Of a stretch of 64,000 nucleotides of DNA, positions 1 to 11,871 are shown in pieces. Position numbers and translations under genes: made by a program. The first letter of the stretch is position 1. Each line of letters opens with the position of its first letter. Origin of the DNA: Antitrichia curtipendula (lineage: Eukaryota > Streptophyta > Bryopsida > Hypnales > Leucodontaceae); contig OX579633.1 of NCBI GenBank assembly GCA_951230915.1, forward strand, positions 19,378,574 through 19,442,573, given 5' to 3'. Below the pieces are notes generated by a model. It worked only from the letters and a program-made list of their open reading frames with translations, was not told the origin of the DNA and did no database searches.

Positions 1-850
1 ATGAAGATTATATTCCATATCAACAGAAAATGTGATTTATAAGAGTCATAATTCACATCAGTAAAGAATATGAATTGCAAAGGTCATATTCCACATCAAT
101 AGAAAATATGACTCATAAGAGTGATTTTCTACATCAACAGAGAATATGACTTATAAAAGTCATTTATTACATCAACAAAGAAATATGACTTACAAGAATC
201 ATTTATCAAATCAATAGAAAATATGACTCACAAAAGTCATATTCCACATCAACCAAAAATATGACTCACAAGAGTCATTTATCACATCAATAGAAAATTT
301 GATTTACAAAAGTCATATTTCACATCAACCAAAAATATGACTCACAAGAGTCATTTATTACATCAGTAGAAAATATGACTCACGAAAGTCATATTCCACA
401 TCAACCAAAAATATGACTCACAAGAGTCATTTATTACATCAATAGAAAATATGACTCATAAAAGTCATATTCCACATCAACCCAAAATATGAGTGTACAA
501 AGTCATATGTCATGTCAACCCCAATATGACTCATTGTAGTCATGTTCCACGCCAGCCGAAAACATGACTATATAGAGTCATATGCCATGTAGGATTTTTT
601 TTTTGCTCGGGCAGCTTAAGAGAAAGTCAAAACTTCAAGGGTAGTCAACATATACGCCACGTTGGCAAAATATGGCATATTATACTCTCAATCTAGATGA
701 CTACAAATATGACTCATTAAAAATATGACTAGTCGGTAATGATTAGACCCAGTCATATCGCGCGTCATATCGCGTGTCATCTACAATGATTTTTGCGGAA
801 GTCATATTTTGAGCTTTTAAAACTCACTGCAGTCATATTTTGCAGTTATA
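1..850. repeat. 38-bp tandem repeat array rich in AGTCAT/ATGACT
   Basis: From the window edge to about 590 the sequence is a head-to-tail array of units of about 38 bp. Two alternating unit types (one with TATTCCACATCAACC, one with TTTATYACATCAATAG) make a 76-bp dimer. At each unit junction ATGACTC and GAGTCAT face each other around a loop of about 4 nt, so every unit can fold into a small hairpin. The array decays after 590, but AGTCAT motifs remain dense to about 840. No coding capacity is seen. The left end lies outside the window. Confidence 0.9.
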
Positions 851-865
851 AAACATACATTTTGT

Positions 866-1100
866 TGCAACGGTGCTAGATTGTGAGCGTACGAGTGCAA
901 GCCTGTGAGCGGTGAGCAGGAAGTATGTGAGCGTTGAATTCTGAAATTGTGAAAAAATCAGTAATAATTCTAAAAATAGGATTAAGTTTAGGATTTTGGT
1001 AAACCTTTCTATTTTGAGTAAACTTTAGTACACTAAAGCCGTGGACCTATGACCGCGGACCTATTACCGTGGACCTGTTACTGTGGATCTATTATTGTAA
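866..1100. repeat. GTGAGC-rich block and 14-bp GTGGACCT repeats, possible left subterminal region of a transposon
   Basis: About 880-940 is rich in TGTGAGC/GCCTGTGAGC motifs. About 1039-1095 holds four 14-bp units of the type ACCGTGGACCTATT. The order of motifs (TGCA..GGTTGCT-like, TGAGC-rich block, AT-rich spacer, CCTAYGACCGYGG) recurs in inverted orientation at 28.50-28.65 kb. This could be the subterminal part of a transposon containing the two divergent genes. The match is weak and no target site duplication was found. Confidence 0.4.
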
Positions 1101-1347
1101 TTATGTATAATTTGTATAAATTTTTAAATTTTAATCACTGGTTACAGTAATGGAAGTACATATTGTGAAAGGCAAACAGATGACCTACAAGAAAATGCAA
1201 ATTCAGATTGAAAATAGACTGTACTGAATACTTCAAGAAATTACAGTATTCGTCCAAATAGAAATTGGTACTCTTGAAGCTATACATCTAACTTTAGTCT
1301 ACAGTCATTCAATCATTAACACCCAACAATTACGGATTGTTGGACTT

Positions 1348-4300
1348 CTAAACATGTTGAAGACTATCCTCCGATACTTTGATGATACCGGCTTTTGTGA
1401 GAAGGATCTTCACTTCATTGAAGCTGAAGCTTGGAGAATGTATAAACTTATCCTCTGATGGATTCATTTTGCTGAAGTAGCAAAGTAAGTAATAAAGATG
1501 TTTGCAATGCACATATTGTTGGCGGCCACCAATTGCTGAAACGGCCATGTCAACAAAATCGGGACAAGTGCACTCTGGATACATGCCAAGTGTAATGCGA
1601 TAAAGCTTCTCCCTAGGCTCAAGGTCCGGATTGAAGGGAGATTATGGCTCCAAGTTCGGAGAAGGGGAGCAAGGTTACCGCCAAAATAGTTCCCTTGACA
1701 TTACCAGCACTCTCCCATTTATTGCGGTGCTCTACTGTAGGAGCATTTGCAATACGGCGAATAGCCTTGCTCCTTCGAGTAGTTGGATATGTGGTTGCAT
1801 GCAAAGGACTAGGATGATCATAGTAGATGGCCTGAAAATCATTAGACATGGTGAACAAACGTCGAGGGGATATAGGTGGCCGTTGTTGTAGTTGGAAACC
1901 AGCCTCCTGCAATAGCAATGTCTCTTGGCGGGTCAAATTAGTGCCTGTTAGTACAGGCCACACATTCGGGACTTGGGGCCAATCAATTACCCAACCACGT
2001 TTAGAGCCTCGTACACATCGTTCAATATCATCTGGGCAAAACCAAAAGTCGGTTACGATCTCTTTGTTTCCGCCATACTGTTTTTTCCTACCACGGTAGG
2101 TTGGAGCTGGAGTACCTCTTGATCCTTTTGCAATTTTGGCAACACAACGGATGTTTGAACTTCGTTGTTGCGCATGACATTTGCAACTGGACTTGTGCGA
2201 AATTCTTGCAATATGCCAGTGTGAAATATCACAGTCACTCTCCATTGCAGTTGTCACATGTGGTATATGGGTAGAGTCAACCAACGTGTCTGCTTCATTA
2301 GAGGCAACCGTGGGTGAACGAGTCGATCGTGTCTGTACTCGAGGCTGAGAGAAGTTTACCTTATCTGGACGATGGGAGTCACCATTTGACCCAATAGGGA
2401 GGTCAAGCTTGCGCTTACTGCTACCAAATACTTCTTCGCCTTCCAAATGGAGAATACGTAATGATACACCGGCCCCTCCAGGAAGGTCATTGAGTGCTTC
2501 CGCAATCTTCTTTGGATCTCCGCTTTGTCTAGCGCCTTGTAACTTTAACTCCTCTTTTGATGGCCCTGACCTTGATATGTTGCCTTTAAGAAAAGCTCGA
2601 TAATTGGTCATTTGCATGAAAGCTCGAATGCAGTCATCAGAAGTGGCGGCAAACGAATCATTACCTCGATTACCCGACTGCTGCAACCACCTATTATGAA
2701 CTGTTTCAGATAAGTTGCATGACGGCATGTTCGCCATCTCCTCAACATTTAAATCCTAAAATAATGATATCAAAGACAAAATAAAATAAAAATTAAGTAT
2801 CACCACATTTCTAATTTACAACGACACGGTAAAACTTTGATCTCTGTACTGTGCAGGAAAGGTTCCCCTCGGCGCCGAGGGGAGAATCCACGAACCCTAC
2901 CGTGATTCATATCTCCAAACAAGGTAGAAAAATATGTTTCAAATTTTGTTGCAGAAAAAAATATGGATCCAGAAGATTTAAAAATTAAAAACATAAGTTA
3001 AAAAAATTACCATTTGCATAAACCCGCCCCATTGACGATATCGAAAGTGCCAAAATGCGAGCCACAACTCCAGTTCCCTCATAGCATCCTCCGAGGTTGC
3101 TCCTGATGAAAGCCACCAAGATCGTATCGTTAGGTAACGCATTTCATCTTCGTCCATAGATTTGGAGTCTTTGTATTGTTTACAAAGACGAGTATGTTGT
3201 TGTTGCAAATCCGGCTTGATGAGCTTCTGTGTATGGCGATGTAAAGAGGTACTCCAATGTAAAAGACATGTCCGCTCTCGGTTCACCATCACTATTTTAG
3301 GATCTCTTGATCCGTAGACAATTCGAACGGCATTCCAATTTGCTTGTGCGCTGTCAGCCATAAAGCCTTTAAAGTTCGGATTCTCAACGCCATTGCGTCT
3401 TATGACTCCGTTCAGAGATCTCCACATGATGCATTGAACCTCCGTGTCCTCAGATTGCATATCACATACATCAATTGTCATCACTTTCCTGCATCCTGTA
3501 TCATAAACATGGCAATCCATGGTTGTCCAGTCTTTAACCCGTTTGACATGGTCAAACATGAGCCATGCATTCTCCAGATCACCACCCGGTTGCATCCAAC
3601 TCACAAGGTCCACACCACTCCCTGGCCCCTCTACTAGCATCTTAAACAAATAAACCTTTTCCTTGCCTTGACCAGGAAACACACTGTCATGAATGTACTC
3701 AAACCTCAAATTTCTTTTCATATTCATAATACTATCTATTATCCCACTTTTGCCACTTGAACGGAATGAGGAAATAACATTTCGGATATTAGGAGAGCTC
3801 AGTATCTGGAACTTGTCCATCACATCTTCTAATGAATTTCCCAGCAACATCTGCTTCGGACCTTCACCGTTGTGTATCAAGTGGTTATCAAGAAATTGTT
3901 TACTAGCTGCTAGGGCAATGGCCGAGTTAGTGGCACTAGGGGTTTTGGAAACCTCGCCAGCAATGAGGCTAGCTACAGCACCTAAGGACTCCCTACATGT
4001 TCCTGAAGCTACAGGATGCAGGTGATTTCTCAAATGAATGCAAGCTCTAGTCATGCTTGCGTAATCTCCGAAAACGTAATAAATTCGAGCATCACAGACA
4101 TTGATGCAATGAAGCGGACATTTACATATCTTACAGAGGAGACTAGAATCCCTTGGAGGGAAGGCACCAATACGGAATGGCCCAGGAGTAAATCCACACC
4201 ACTCACTCTCGTTTGGTTGAGAAGAATGCTTTAAGTAATCGCACTCTGAATTCTTACAGATAAGATGTCCTACACAAGAAGATTTTCTGAACTTTAGGCC

Positions 4301-5157
4301 ATCGTCATTGTTGATGTTAGATGTCATTGTCCTACACCAAGCGTGACCATGGTACCGTTTATCCATGCCCTGTAATTTCTCAGCACCCGATGACGAAGTC
4401 AAAATTAGAAAGAAGGCAACTCAAAAACTACATCTCCGTCATAATTTGAAAGAAGGTATTGCACCTTGTGATGGATGAGTGCATCATAGTCTATCGAAGC
4501 TATTTCGTTTCGAGAACCACGAATCAAAGCTAGCTTCCTTAGGCAACCAACAATACTAATTGTGGATGCACTACCGGGATATGTTGGTGGACGCGAGTGC
4601 GTGGATAGAGCAGGACTAGTACAAGGCATTAGATTTAAACTAGACGGTGTCTTCAGGGCATCGTTGGAGACTCTACTAGGACATCTAGGTTGATTTGGAG
4701 ACTCTCCCTCAGACTCACTCGAGAGATCTATGACAGGGTCATTAGATTCCTGCTTTATGGTAACGAACAGAAGAGGAGTGACACTATTAGTAAGATACGC
4801 GTACTCAGAAGTGTTCCAGTTTTCCCGATGGGAAGGAGGCATGTCCACTGTAGAATGCTCGGAAGGGCGAGGTAATATTTGAGTGGAGTCTACCCTCATG
4901 ACAGACGGTAAACTATAAGCTCGATAGCATCCTCGACAAAGATGCCAGACATGACTGTCATCAACTACCAGTCTCTGAATATGAATCGTCTCTATCAAAA
5001 TGCCAGACTCAGACAATATCTCTTCTTCAATATAGATACTAGACATGGCAAATTGAAAATGTAAATGAATAAGATGAGCCGATACGACAACAAAATCATC
5101 ATCTCCTAGAAGTATGATGAGAGGAACTTCGTGGCCATCCGCTCGAAGGGATGCCAT
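1348..5157 (-). CDS. Mutator-type transposase with GCM-like and SWIM zinc fingers
   Basis: I read three exons: 5157-4432, 4369-3011 and 2755-1348. The introns of 62 and 255 nt have GT-AG borders and keep the frame. Exon 1 is an acidic, Ser/Pro-rich N-terminal region. Exon 2 opens with a WRKY/GCM1-type zinc finger (CVGHLICKNSEC, later CKICKCPLHC, ending in HLRNHLHP). A catalytic RNase H-like core follows, with acidic candidates in MTIDVCDMQSEDTEVQ and FKGFMADSAQANWNAVR. Exon 3 contains a conserved block (LSETVHNRWLQQSG) and near the end a SWIM finger (ECTCPDF ... YVHCKH). GCM plus SWIM fingers around a DDE core mark the MULE superfamily. A one-base frame break near 1620 separates the SWIM region from the rest, so the copy is either recently damaged or contains a small unrecognised intron. 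ATG 5157 was chosen as the first start before conserved sequence. It is divergent from the ParB/methyltransferase gene. Confidence 0.8.
2865..2882. promoter_or_regulatory. 18-bp perfect palindrome with GGCGCC core in transposase intron
   Basis: CCCCTCGGCGCCGAGGGG is a perfect 18-bp palindrome in very AT-rich surroundings, inside the second intron of the transposase gene. The same TCGGCGCCGA core occurs three times, and once with a base missing, in introns of the divergent gene at 6838-6847, 6964-6973, 7091-7100 and about 7515-7529. Its role is unknown; a binding site for an element-encoded protein is one possibility. Confidence 0.5.
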
Positions 5158-6485
5158 TTCTAAGAAATCAAAGAACAATATCGACAGTAACAAAACGACC
5201 TAAACTATTTCAACGATCAAGAACGGTTGAACATAGCACCCTCTGAAGTGGACGGCACATATGAATAAAATGAAGTTGGATTTTAATAATGAAGTATTTG
5301 CGACGTCAACATCTGCAATTAATATCCATTACTGAATTAAAATTCGTACATAATGTAATTTGGAAGCGCCAACAATACAGACGTCTGCGGTTGTAATTAA
5401 AGAAATGCGCTCACTTGTCCCTTAAATGAGAGTGAAATCAAAGTAAAATTAAATGAACATTATTAAGCTAGGTAGTTTGTTAGTGGCGGAGTAAGAACAT
5501 GACTAAATTGTAGAATTTCTTAGTGCAGAAGCTTTTGCCATTACGTAAAGGAGATATTTTCTTCTTGAAACTAAGTACCGCTCAGTATGCAGTCTTATCT
5601 TAGAGTACCACTAGCCACCGGCAATATAAAAATAAAACAATTGGCACACAATAAGATATTGAAAATAGAGGAGTCTATCATTTGAATGTGAAATTTCATA
5701 TATCGGATTGGACAATCGTGAAGTACATGCAAATACTAATTATAGTCGTACAAATGACGAACGTATTTAAATCATGAATGCCTAAGACAAATTGAAACAT
5801 TAACTGCTCACTGACTTGCACAGCAAAAGCAATCACTATAGCATCATTGGTTTGAATTATGCAGATTGTATAGATGGTTCTACCTGAATATAGTAGCCCA
5901 TTTCCCACCAATATGGTGAAGAGTATATACTGTTAGTCAAATGCTTATGCCATATTCCACACGCGATGGAATTGTACATAGTTTTAAGAAAAAGAGGAAG
6001 AAAAAGAAACTTTTATATTCTTCTAGGAGAGAGCTGCAGAGGTCAAGGAATAGAAGTAAGAAGGTTGTATTACTCCGTGAGTCCGAGTTTCCCAGTGGAA
6101 CTCCACCTGCTCAAATGCAAGAAGTGGGCTTTCATAGAGATGTCATTGCCGGGAGTCAGCATATTGAAACCGTCCCAGAAGAAGGGTCATTGACATCTAG
6201 CACTAGCCACGGGCAATCACCGGATCCTGTAAGTAAATATACTCTCTCTTCCTAATTGCTATCCTCTTTGCAACATTGTTTATTGACACTACCATGACAT
6301 ACTTACTAATGTATCGGGGGATGGCAGTACATACTTTTGTAAATCAGGTAATCATTCTCAAAGTATATAAATTCCTGAAATAATATGACTGCCACGTCTA
6401 ATATAAACAATTTAGTAGACCACTCATCAGAAACGAGAAATCATCTAGTCATACTGATAGCCGTGTATTACCGAAGATAGGAAGC
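5158..6485. promoter_or_regulatory. Divergent intergenic region between transposase and ParB/methyltransferase genes
   Basis: About 1.3 kb separates the two divergent starts and should hold both promoters; no clear TATA pair could be assigned. A Lys/Arg-rich open stretch at 6031-6229, bordered by an AG acceptor-like (TTCTTCTAG) and a GTAAGT donor-like site, could be a 5' exon of the plus-strand gene. Nothing else recognisable is present. Confidence 0.4.
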
Positions 6486-6544
6486 GTGAGAACGATCCGT
6501 GAGCAGGTTTCTAGGAGGCTAGGGTTCCAAATAATCGGGGGGCT

Positions 6545-9500
6545 CATGGTTGAAGGACCGGATCTGCGATCCCTAAACACTGGCATTGTTTTCGACAAGA
6601 AGAAGGAGAGAGATATGGCGAGAAGAAGGACGACTAGGAGCGCGGTTGTCGAGGCGCACAGAAGTGAAAACACAATCAACATCAACGATGAAGAAGAAGG
6701 GCAGCACCAACTGAACACAACGGATGCAACAAATCCTACGACCTCGGAGGTATTAGCATTCTGCCTTCAGCCACTCCTAGGATTTAGGTTAGTTTCTTTC
6801 GGAACCCGTCACCCGTCTATCGAACCCTGGTTTGCCATCGGCGCCGAAGGGGGTGTCACGCCGTCCTGGACAGGTAAGGTCCTGGATCCCTCTTCCCCGT
6901 CACCACATTGTCGAAATTTTTTTTTGGTTTTGACGTGCGTTTACGGGGCACTCTGGTTTGCCATCGGCGCCGAAGGGGGTGTCACGCCGTCCCGGATAGG
7001 TAAGGTCCTGGATCCCTCTTCCCCATCACCACAATGTCTAAATCTTTTTTTTGGTTTTGAATTGGGTTTACGGGGCACCTTGGTCTGCCATCGGCGCCGA
7101 AGGGAGGGCTCACGCCATCCCGGACAGGTAAGGTTCTGGACAACCTACGCAGTTAGTCATTGAATGTATTGCATTTTTGATCGACTTCAATGTCTTTTAT
7201 GTTTGTGTCTCAGGTGGAAGTAGGTACAGCAATTCCGGTTACGGGGGCTATGATGGAGCATGTCACCGCTTCAGTCGTTGACAAGGGGATCATGAATATT
7301 GACCAGGACATGGAGGAGACTGAAGAAGAATTCCATTCAGGGGATGCCGACGCGCAGACACAGAAGGTGAGCTTCCGCTTAACTTCCGTTTAGAACGTAC
7401 TTGCAGATTTTGATTAACATGTGTGCATTCGCGCGCGTCTGGGAGGACCCTCGTTAGGATTTCAGTTTTATGTGTTCCCATGATTATATATAACTTCTTA
7501 GGGCTGTCTTCTTTCCTTGGCGCCGAAGGTAACCCCTTTATTCTCTGGCAATGTCTATACTGAATAATTTCAGTCAAGTAGCATGATCATTGACTCTCGC
7601 AACATTGAGGATTGTGGGATTTCAGTCGAACTCCTCGACCCCATGGATTCCAATCTATCAATTGTCTTATTTACTTTTGTTCCTATGTTGTGATATAGGA
7701 GGTGATTACCATATCTCATGATCATGTATCTCGCATTCAAGACAATGAGAACTCCAACGGTGTTGGAGAACTAGACGGTGGAAGTGATGACACGGTAACA
7801 AATAAGAGGGATACGGACTATGCTTCTGAGGATGCATTTCGCAAAGCTCAAAAAGTAAACTCTGTTGCTTCCATTGCATCCTTGAGGATGAAACCTCATT
7901 TGATATCTCGCCTAATGGTTCCCTTGTGCCGCCTTGTTGTAATGCCCATGGTTCGTCCGGTGCTTCAAAGTGATATCTCGAGGCTTTAGGAGGATTTCGT
8001 GAATGGTTACAGAGATGGGTCCTCGGTATTCTATGTTTCTGTTACTAATGAAGAAGGAGAGATGGAGGACGTGACAGATGCCAAGAAAGTTGCTTGGGGA
8101 CCAATGTGGAATGCTGAGAATGATAACTTCAATAGTGTGCTTGGTTCAACACCCGGATTGGAACACTTGCAACGCTGCAAGTTCTTTGTATGTGATGGTA
8201 ACCACAGGTTGCTTGCGTGGTCCTCATACATATCTGAATTCCATGACATCGATCGTGATTGGCACATTTCTGTGGACTCAATCATTTTGGACACTAAGGG
8301 GAAGATCGGGCAAGTCATGCATGCCATGCACGATGTTAATAAGTAAGTGCATCAATCCTCTCATTTCAGTTTTCATTCCTTGTGGTTCTTGATTCAGTTT
8401 TCTTGAGCATCACTTTCCGGTTGTGCAGGCATACTGAGAATTCTTTTATCAAAACCAGTCTTGTGCACACTTTATTTCGTGTTCAAAAGTATGGATCACT
8501 TCCTCTAGAGAAATTTGCGGAGCATTTGAGCGCCTCTGACATGGTGCAGTGCCAACAGAATACACGAAAGAGTTGGTACTGTATGTCGGTTGAAGTGTTT
8601 ACTTCTTTCATTTTTCGGGTGAGATTTCATGTCTTTGTTTCAATTGTCTACTTGTCAATTTCTTTGTAATTTCATCGCAGGGGTTCTTAAGTTTGTATTT
8701 CTCTACAGTACAAGATAGCTGCAGCAACGGATGTTGCGGTTCGGTTGTACAAAGAGGAGACATCCAAAGAAGAGCAATCACCCGAAGGCATTGTGGCTGC
8801 CATGAAGTTTGGAGCTAAAGATCAAACTTCGAAATTGATCCAGAAGATGAACAAGCTAACCGCTGTGGCTAATCCCAATTTTGGAAGCGACTTTCTTAAA
8901 GAGGTATGATTGTACTTCATAAACGGTATTACTTTATCTTCTTCCTTCAAAACTACATTATCTTCACTCCAATGTTATCATGATCAGATTGAGCGCCATT
9001 GGAGTTCCAACAGTGTTCCAGAGATGACTCTAGATAAGTTGCAGATGATTGCAACTTGTCTTGTCAGTGGTGAGGAGAAGGTTAAGTGGCTGCGGTGGTG
9101 GAATTCATCAATTCAAACTAGATAGGCGAGAAGGTTTCCCTTGAACCCCGTTGTAGAAAATGAGTTGAAGTCTTTCTTAGCAAAGGCTTGTTGGTATGCA
9201 GGGGTAAGTTCCTCTCATGTAATTTTGGACCTCGTCATTCATAATTTTCATATGTAGATCACAGTGTATTCATTGACGGAAATCCTACAAATTTGGTCTA
9301 ATTGTTGCATAATTTCTTTTTTCAGATTTTGGATTTGAAATGCTTGATGACATTGTTAAGAAAGACCAGTTGGCATTGACAATGGATTCTCCCGGGGAGC
9401 CAGAGAGTTTTCATGACTACATTGAGAGATGGAGAATTCGAGTTTGGGACAAAGCGTTTCTAGGGTCTTTCAAGGGTGTGGACTGCTTTAGGAAAGGGGA

Positions 9501-11858
9501 TGATTTCAGAAAGCGGAAGGGTAGTGACCAATTTGTAAGACGTGTGATTTATTGGTACTTCTTCCATTTCCTACTCATTGTTTCCATAATTTCATCGAAA
9601 TGCTCATATATTTCAATGCTGGATCTGTATAGGAATTGACATGATTTGTTTTTTTATAGGTACTTTATGTACGAATTATTGGCAAAGGGGGCCATTACGA
9701 AGCGTGATTTACCTCTTTTTTTAGGAACATGGTTGGATGTCTCTTCCGAGCAATGCATGTTCTCCTCCTCTCAAATGAAGATATGGACCAATTCACATCT
9801 CAAGTCAGGGGCTTGGTATTTGGATTGCTCACCTAAATTCACACCAAAAGTTGAGGAGCATATCAAGGTTGCCATCAATTCACACGAAATCTTTCCTGAT
9901 GTTGACGAGTTCTCTGGGCTTGATGAGGATGCAAAAGCCAAGGCTATGAAGAAGAGAGAGGATGCCGACAAGAAGATAGCAATCAAGAACTCTGAGGCAG
10001 TGGAGAAGGCCAAGGAAAAAATGACAAAAAAGACCTTGAAGTTAGAAGAGGCAGCACAAGCATCAGCGGCTAAGAAATCCAAAGGGAGGAGGACGGCAGA
10101 TCTAGTTCCACCTTCACCAATGAAAGATGAGGTCTCACAGCACCAAGGCTCTTTTTCACGAGGCACTAAACGTGATGCTGATTATGCCTCACTTTGTGAG
10201 GAAGGGATGTTGCGTGGTCCTTCAGCTAAGGAATTTCTCAGTGACTCTGAGATTTTCATGCATGAGCTTATCCTCAATTTCTCTCTCGTTGATGTAATGG
10301 CTGATCCTCTCCCTCAAGTATACCACGACATCTTGAAATTCATTAAGGAGGTTAGCGTCTTTGCTTGCCTCCAAGAGCTTCTTTTTATATGATATTTGAA
10401 TTTTTTATTGTTTTCTACTGATGACCACAACTCTCTTGCAGAACAAGGGAGATCGAGAGCACCTTTTCAAAGGAGTTCACACTGATGAACCATGCATTGA
10501 TCTTATTATTGCGGATATGCCAGAGGATTTGCCTGTCCTTGGTTTGTTGATATCTACAACCCATGTTCCTAAGTGGAATATGGATAATCCACTTTGGCTG
10601 GAGTCATTATTTGAATTCAGTGATGGTCATCTTCATGACGATGGAGCGCTTATTATTATCTATCCTTTGAGGGCAATTACAAAAGCAACCATTCTCAAAT
10701 ATGGTATCACTTATTCATTTGAGAAGTTGAAGGACTGGTGGGGGACAAACGCGTTACACCTTGCTTCACCAGTTAGTCCAGGCAGAACGGTATTGTGATT
10801 TCGAATTTCGAATTTCAATATTCTCATTTTTTCCCATTTCTTTCTCTTCAATACTTTGCATTCTTAGTTCAGGTTTCCATTCCAATTTGAATGTTCAGTT
10901 TGGCTTTTTATATTATTTTGTTAAATTGCTCCCCAGAGTGATTTTGCAGGATGTTTCCATTTCCTAATCAGATACTACATTAGTATTCTCTCTTTCCCAT
11001 GGACTAACCATCTTCATCTATTTTCTTTCTTGCAGACACAACGTTTTGGAATTATGTTGTTAGTGAGGAAATTGCTTGGTGTTGGCATTTCTAAGTTCCA
11101 ATTTCAGCTGTGCCCTCCAAGTTTGAAGAAATTGAACTTGGATGTTGGAGCTAATGATGTCCTTCAGAATTTCACAAACCTGGAGACTATGTCTATGGAC
11201 AAGCATTCCAAACCATGGAGAGGTGCGAGGGAAAAGGATCCTAGATTCCTTCAGATGTTGATTCAAGCATATTCACTTCCTAACGACGTTGTTGTGGACT
11301 GCACTACTGCAACAGGTAATATAAGATGTCTTCATTAACCATTGTTTGATATTTTTTTTTTTTTTTTTGTGACTCTTGCCAAAGTCTTAGTTGTAATTGA
11401 TTTTTTACTGTTCTTGGAATTAGGGCCCGCCATCCACGCTTGCAGGAATTTAAGCAGGCATATAATTGCACTTGAGGAAGACAAAGCCATCTTTGATGCA
11501 ATTCTGGCCCCTATGATTCGTACTATTCCTGAGATAGTAAGATCCGGGCCAATAGTCCTAACGGTGGATGACGATGAGGATGCAATGGAAGTTGAAGTTC
11601 CTCATATTGTTAAGAAATCTCGTTTTAGTAAGTAAGTCTATTCCATGCTAGCATAATTTTTCTACTTCTATGTGTAATCTTATAGCCCTTGTTGTATTTT
11701 GCTTTATCATTACATTGCACCCTAAACCCATCATCAATGTTGTTTTGAAATTAGTTCTAATATTGTTATGGTAATTTTTCAGCCTGACTTCTAGGAAGGC
11801 AATCCATCGACCTTTTTTCACCTTGTCTGAGTTTATCCCAAGCCCGGAGAAGTCCTAC
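6545..11858 (+). CDS. ParB-like domain plus N4/N6 DNA methyltransferase-like protein (5' part, split by CACTA insertion)
   Basis: Exons with GT-AG borders: to 6749, 7214-7366, 7699-8342, 8429-8618, 8709-8903, 8988-about 9204, 9326-9554, 9660-10350, 10442-10789, 11036-11315, 11424-11631 and 11783-11858. Nearly all junctions keep the frame; only the 9204/9326 join is unclear. The start is uncertain (ATG 6545 or 6615). Exon 3 carries a ParB/sulfiredoxin-like domain: a VPLCRLVV strand, then CDGNHRLLAWSSYI with the DGxHR signature. A Lys/Ala-rich coiled coil lies at 9930-10090. The last exons look like a permuted beta-class amino-methyltransferase: LIIADMPED at motif IV, then EKDPRFLQMLIQAYS and VVVDCTTATG at motifs X and I. 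Motif IV lacks the usual (D/N/S)PP(Y/F/W). In-frame TAG codons occur at 7987-7989 and 9123-9125. Bacterial and phage ParB-methyltransferase fusions are the closest known layout. The reading frame resumes at 27630 after the insertion. Confidence 0.72.
6829..7165 (+). repeat. Three tandem copies of a 126-bp unit in intron 1 of the ParB/methyltransferase gene
   Basis: The unit starts with TTTGCCATCGGCGCCGAAGG, at 6831, 6957 and (variant) 7083. Each copy contains the TCGGCGCCGA palindrome, a CCGGACAGGTAAGGT-like stretch that itself resembles a splice donor, and a T-run. The third copy is truncated at about 7140. The region is open in one frame but low-complexity, and it lies between a GT donor at 6750 and an AG acceptor at 7213, so I read it as intron. 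Confidence 0.8.
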
Positions 11859-11871
11859 CACTAGAAGAAAA

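Noticed and set aside
1..590. Regular 38-bp repeats that resemble a CRISPR array
   Set aside because: Units are contiguous with no unique spacers, both halves of each dimer are related, and the context is eukaryotic.
1631..2099. Plus-strand open frames over the transposase
   Set aside because: Antisense shadows of the minus-strand coding exon, with no motif of their own.
5941..6255. Lys-rich open frame as a separate gene
   Set aside because: No family features; at most a 5' exon of the downstream gene, bounded by splice-like sites.
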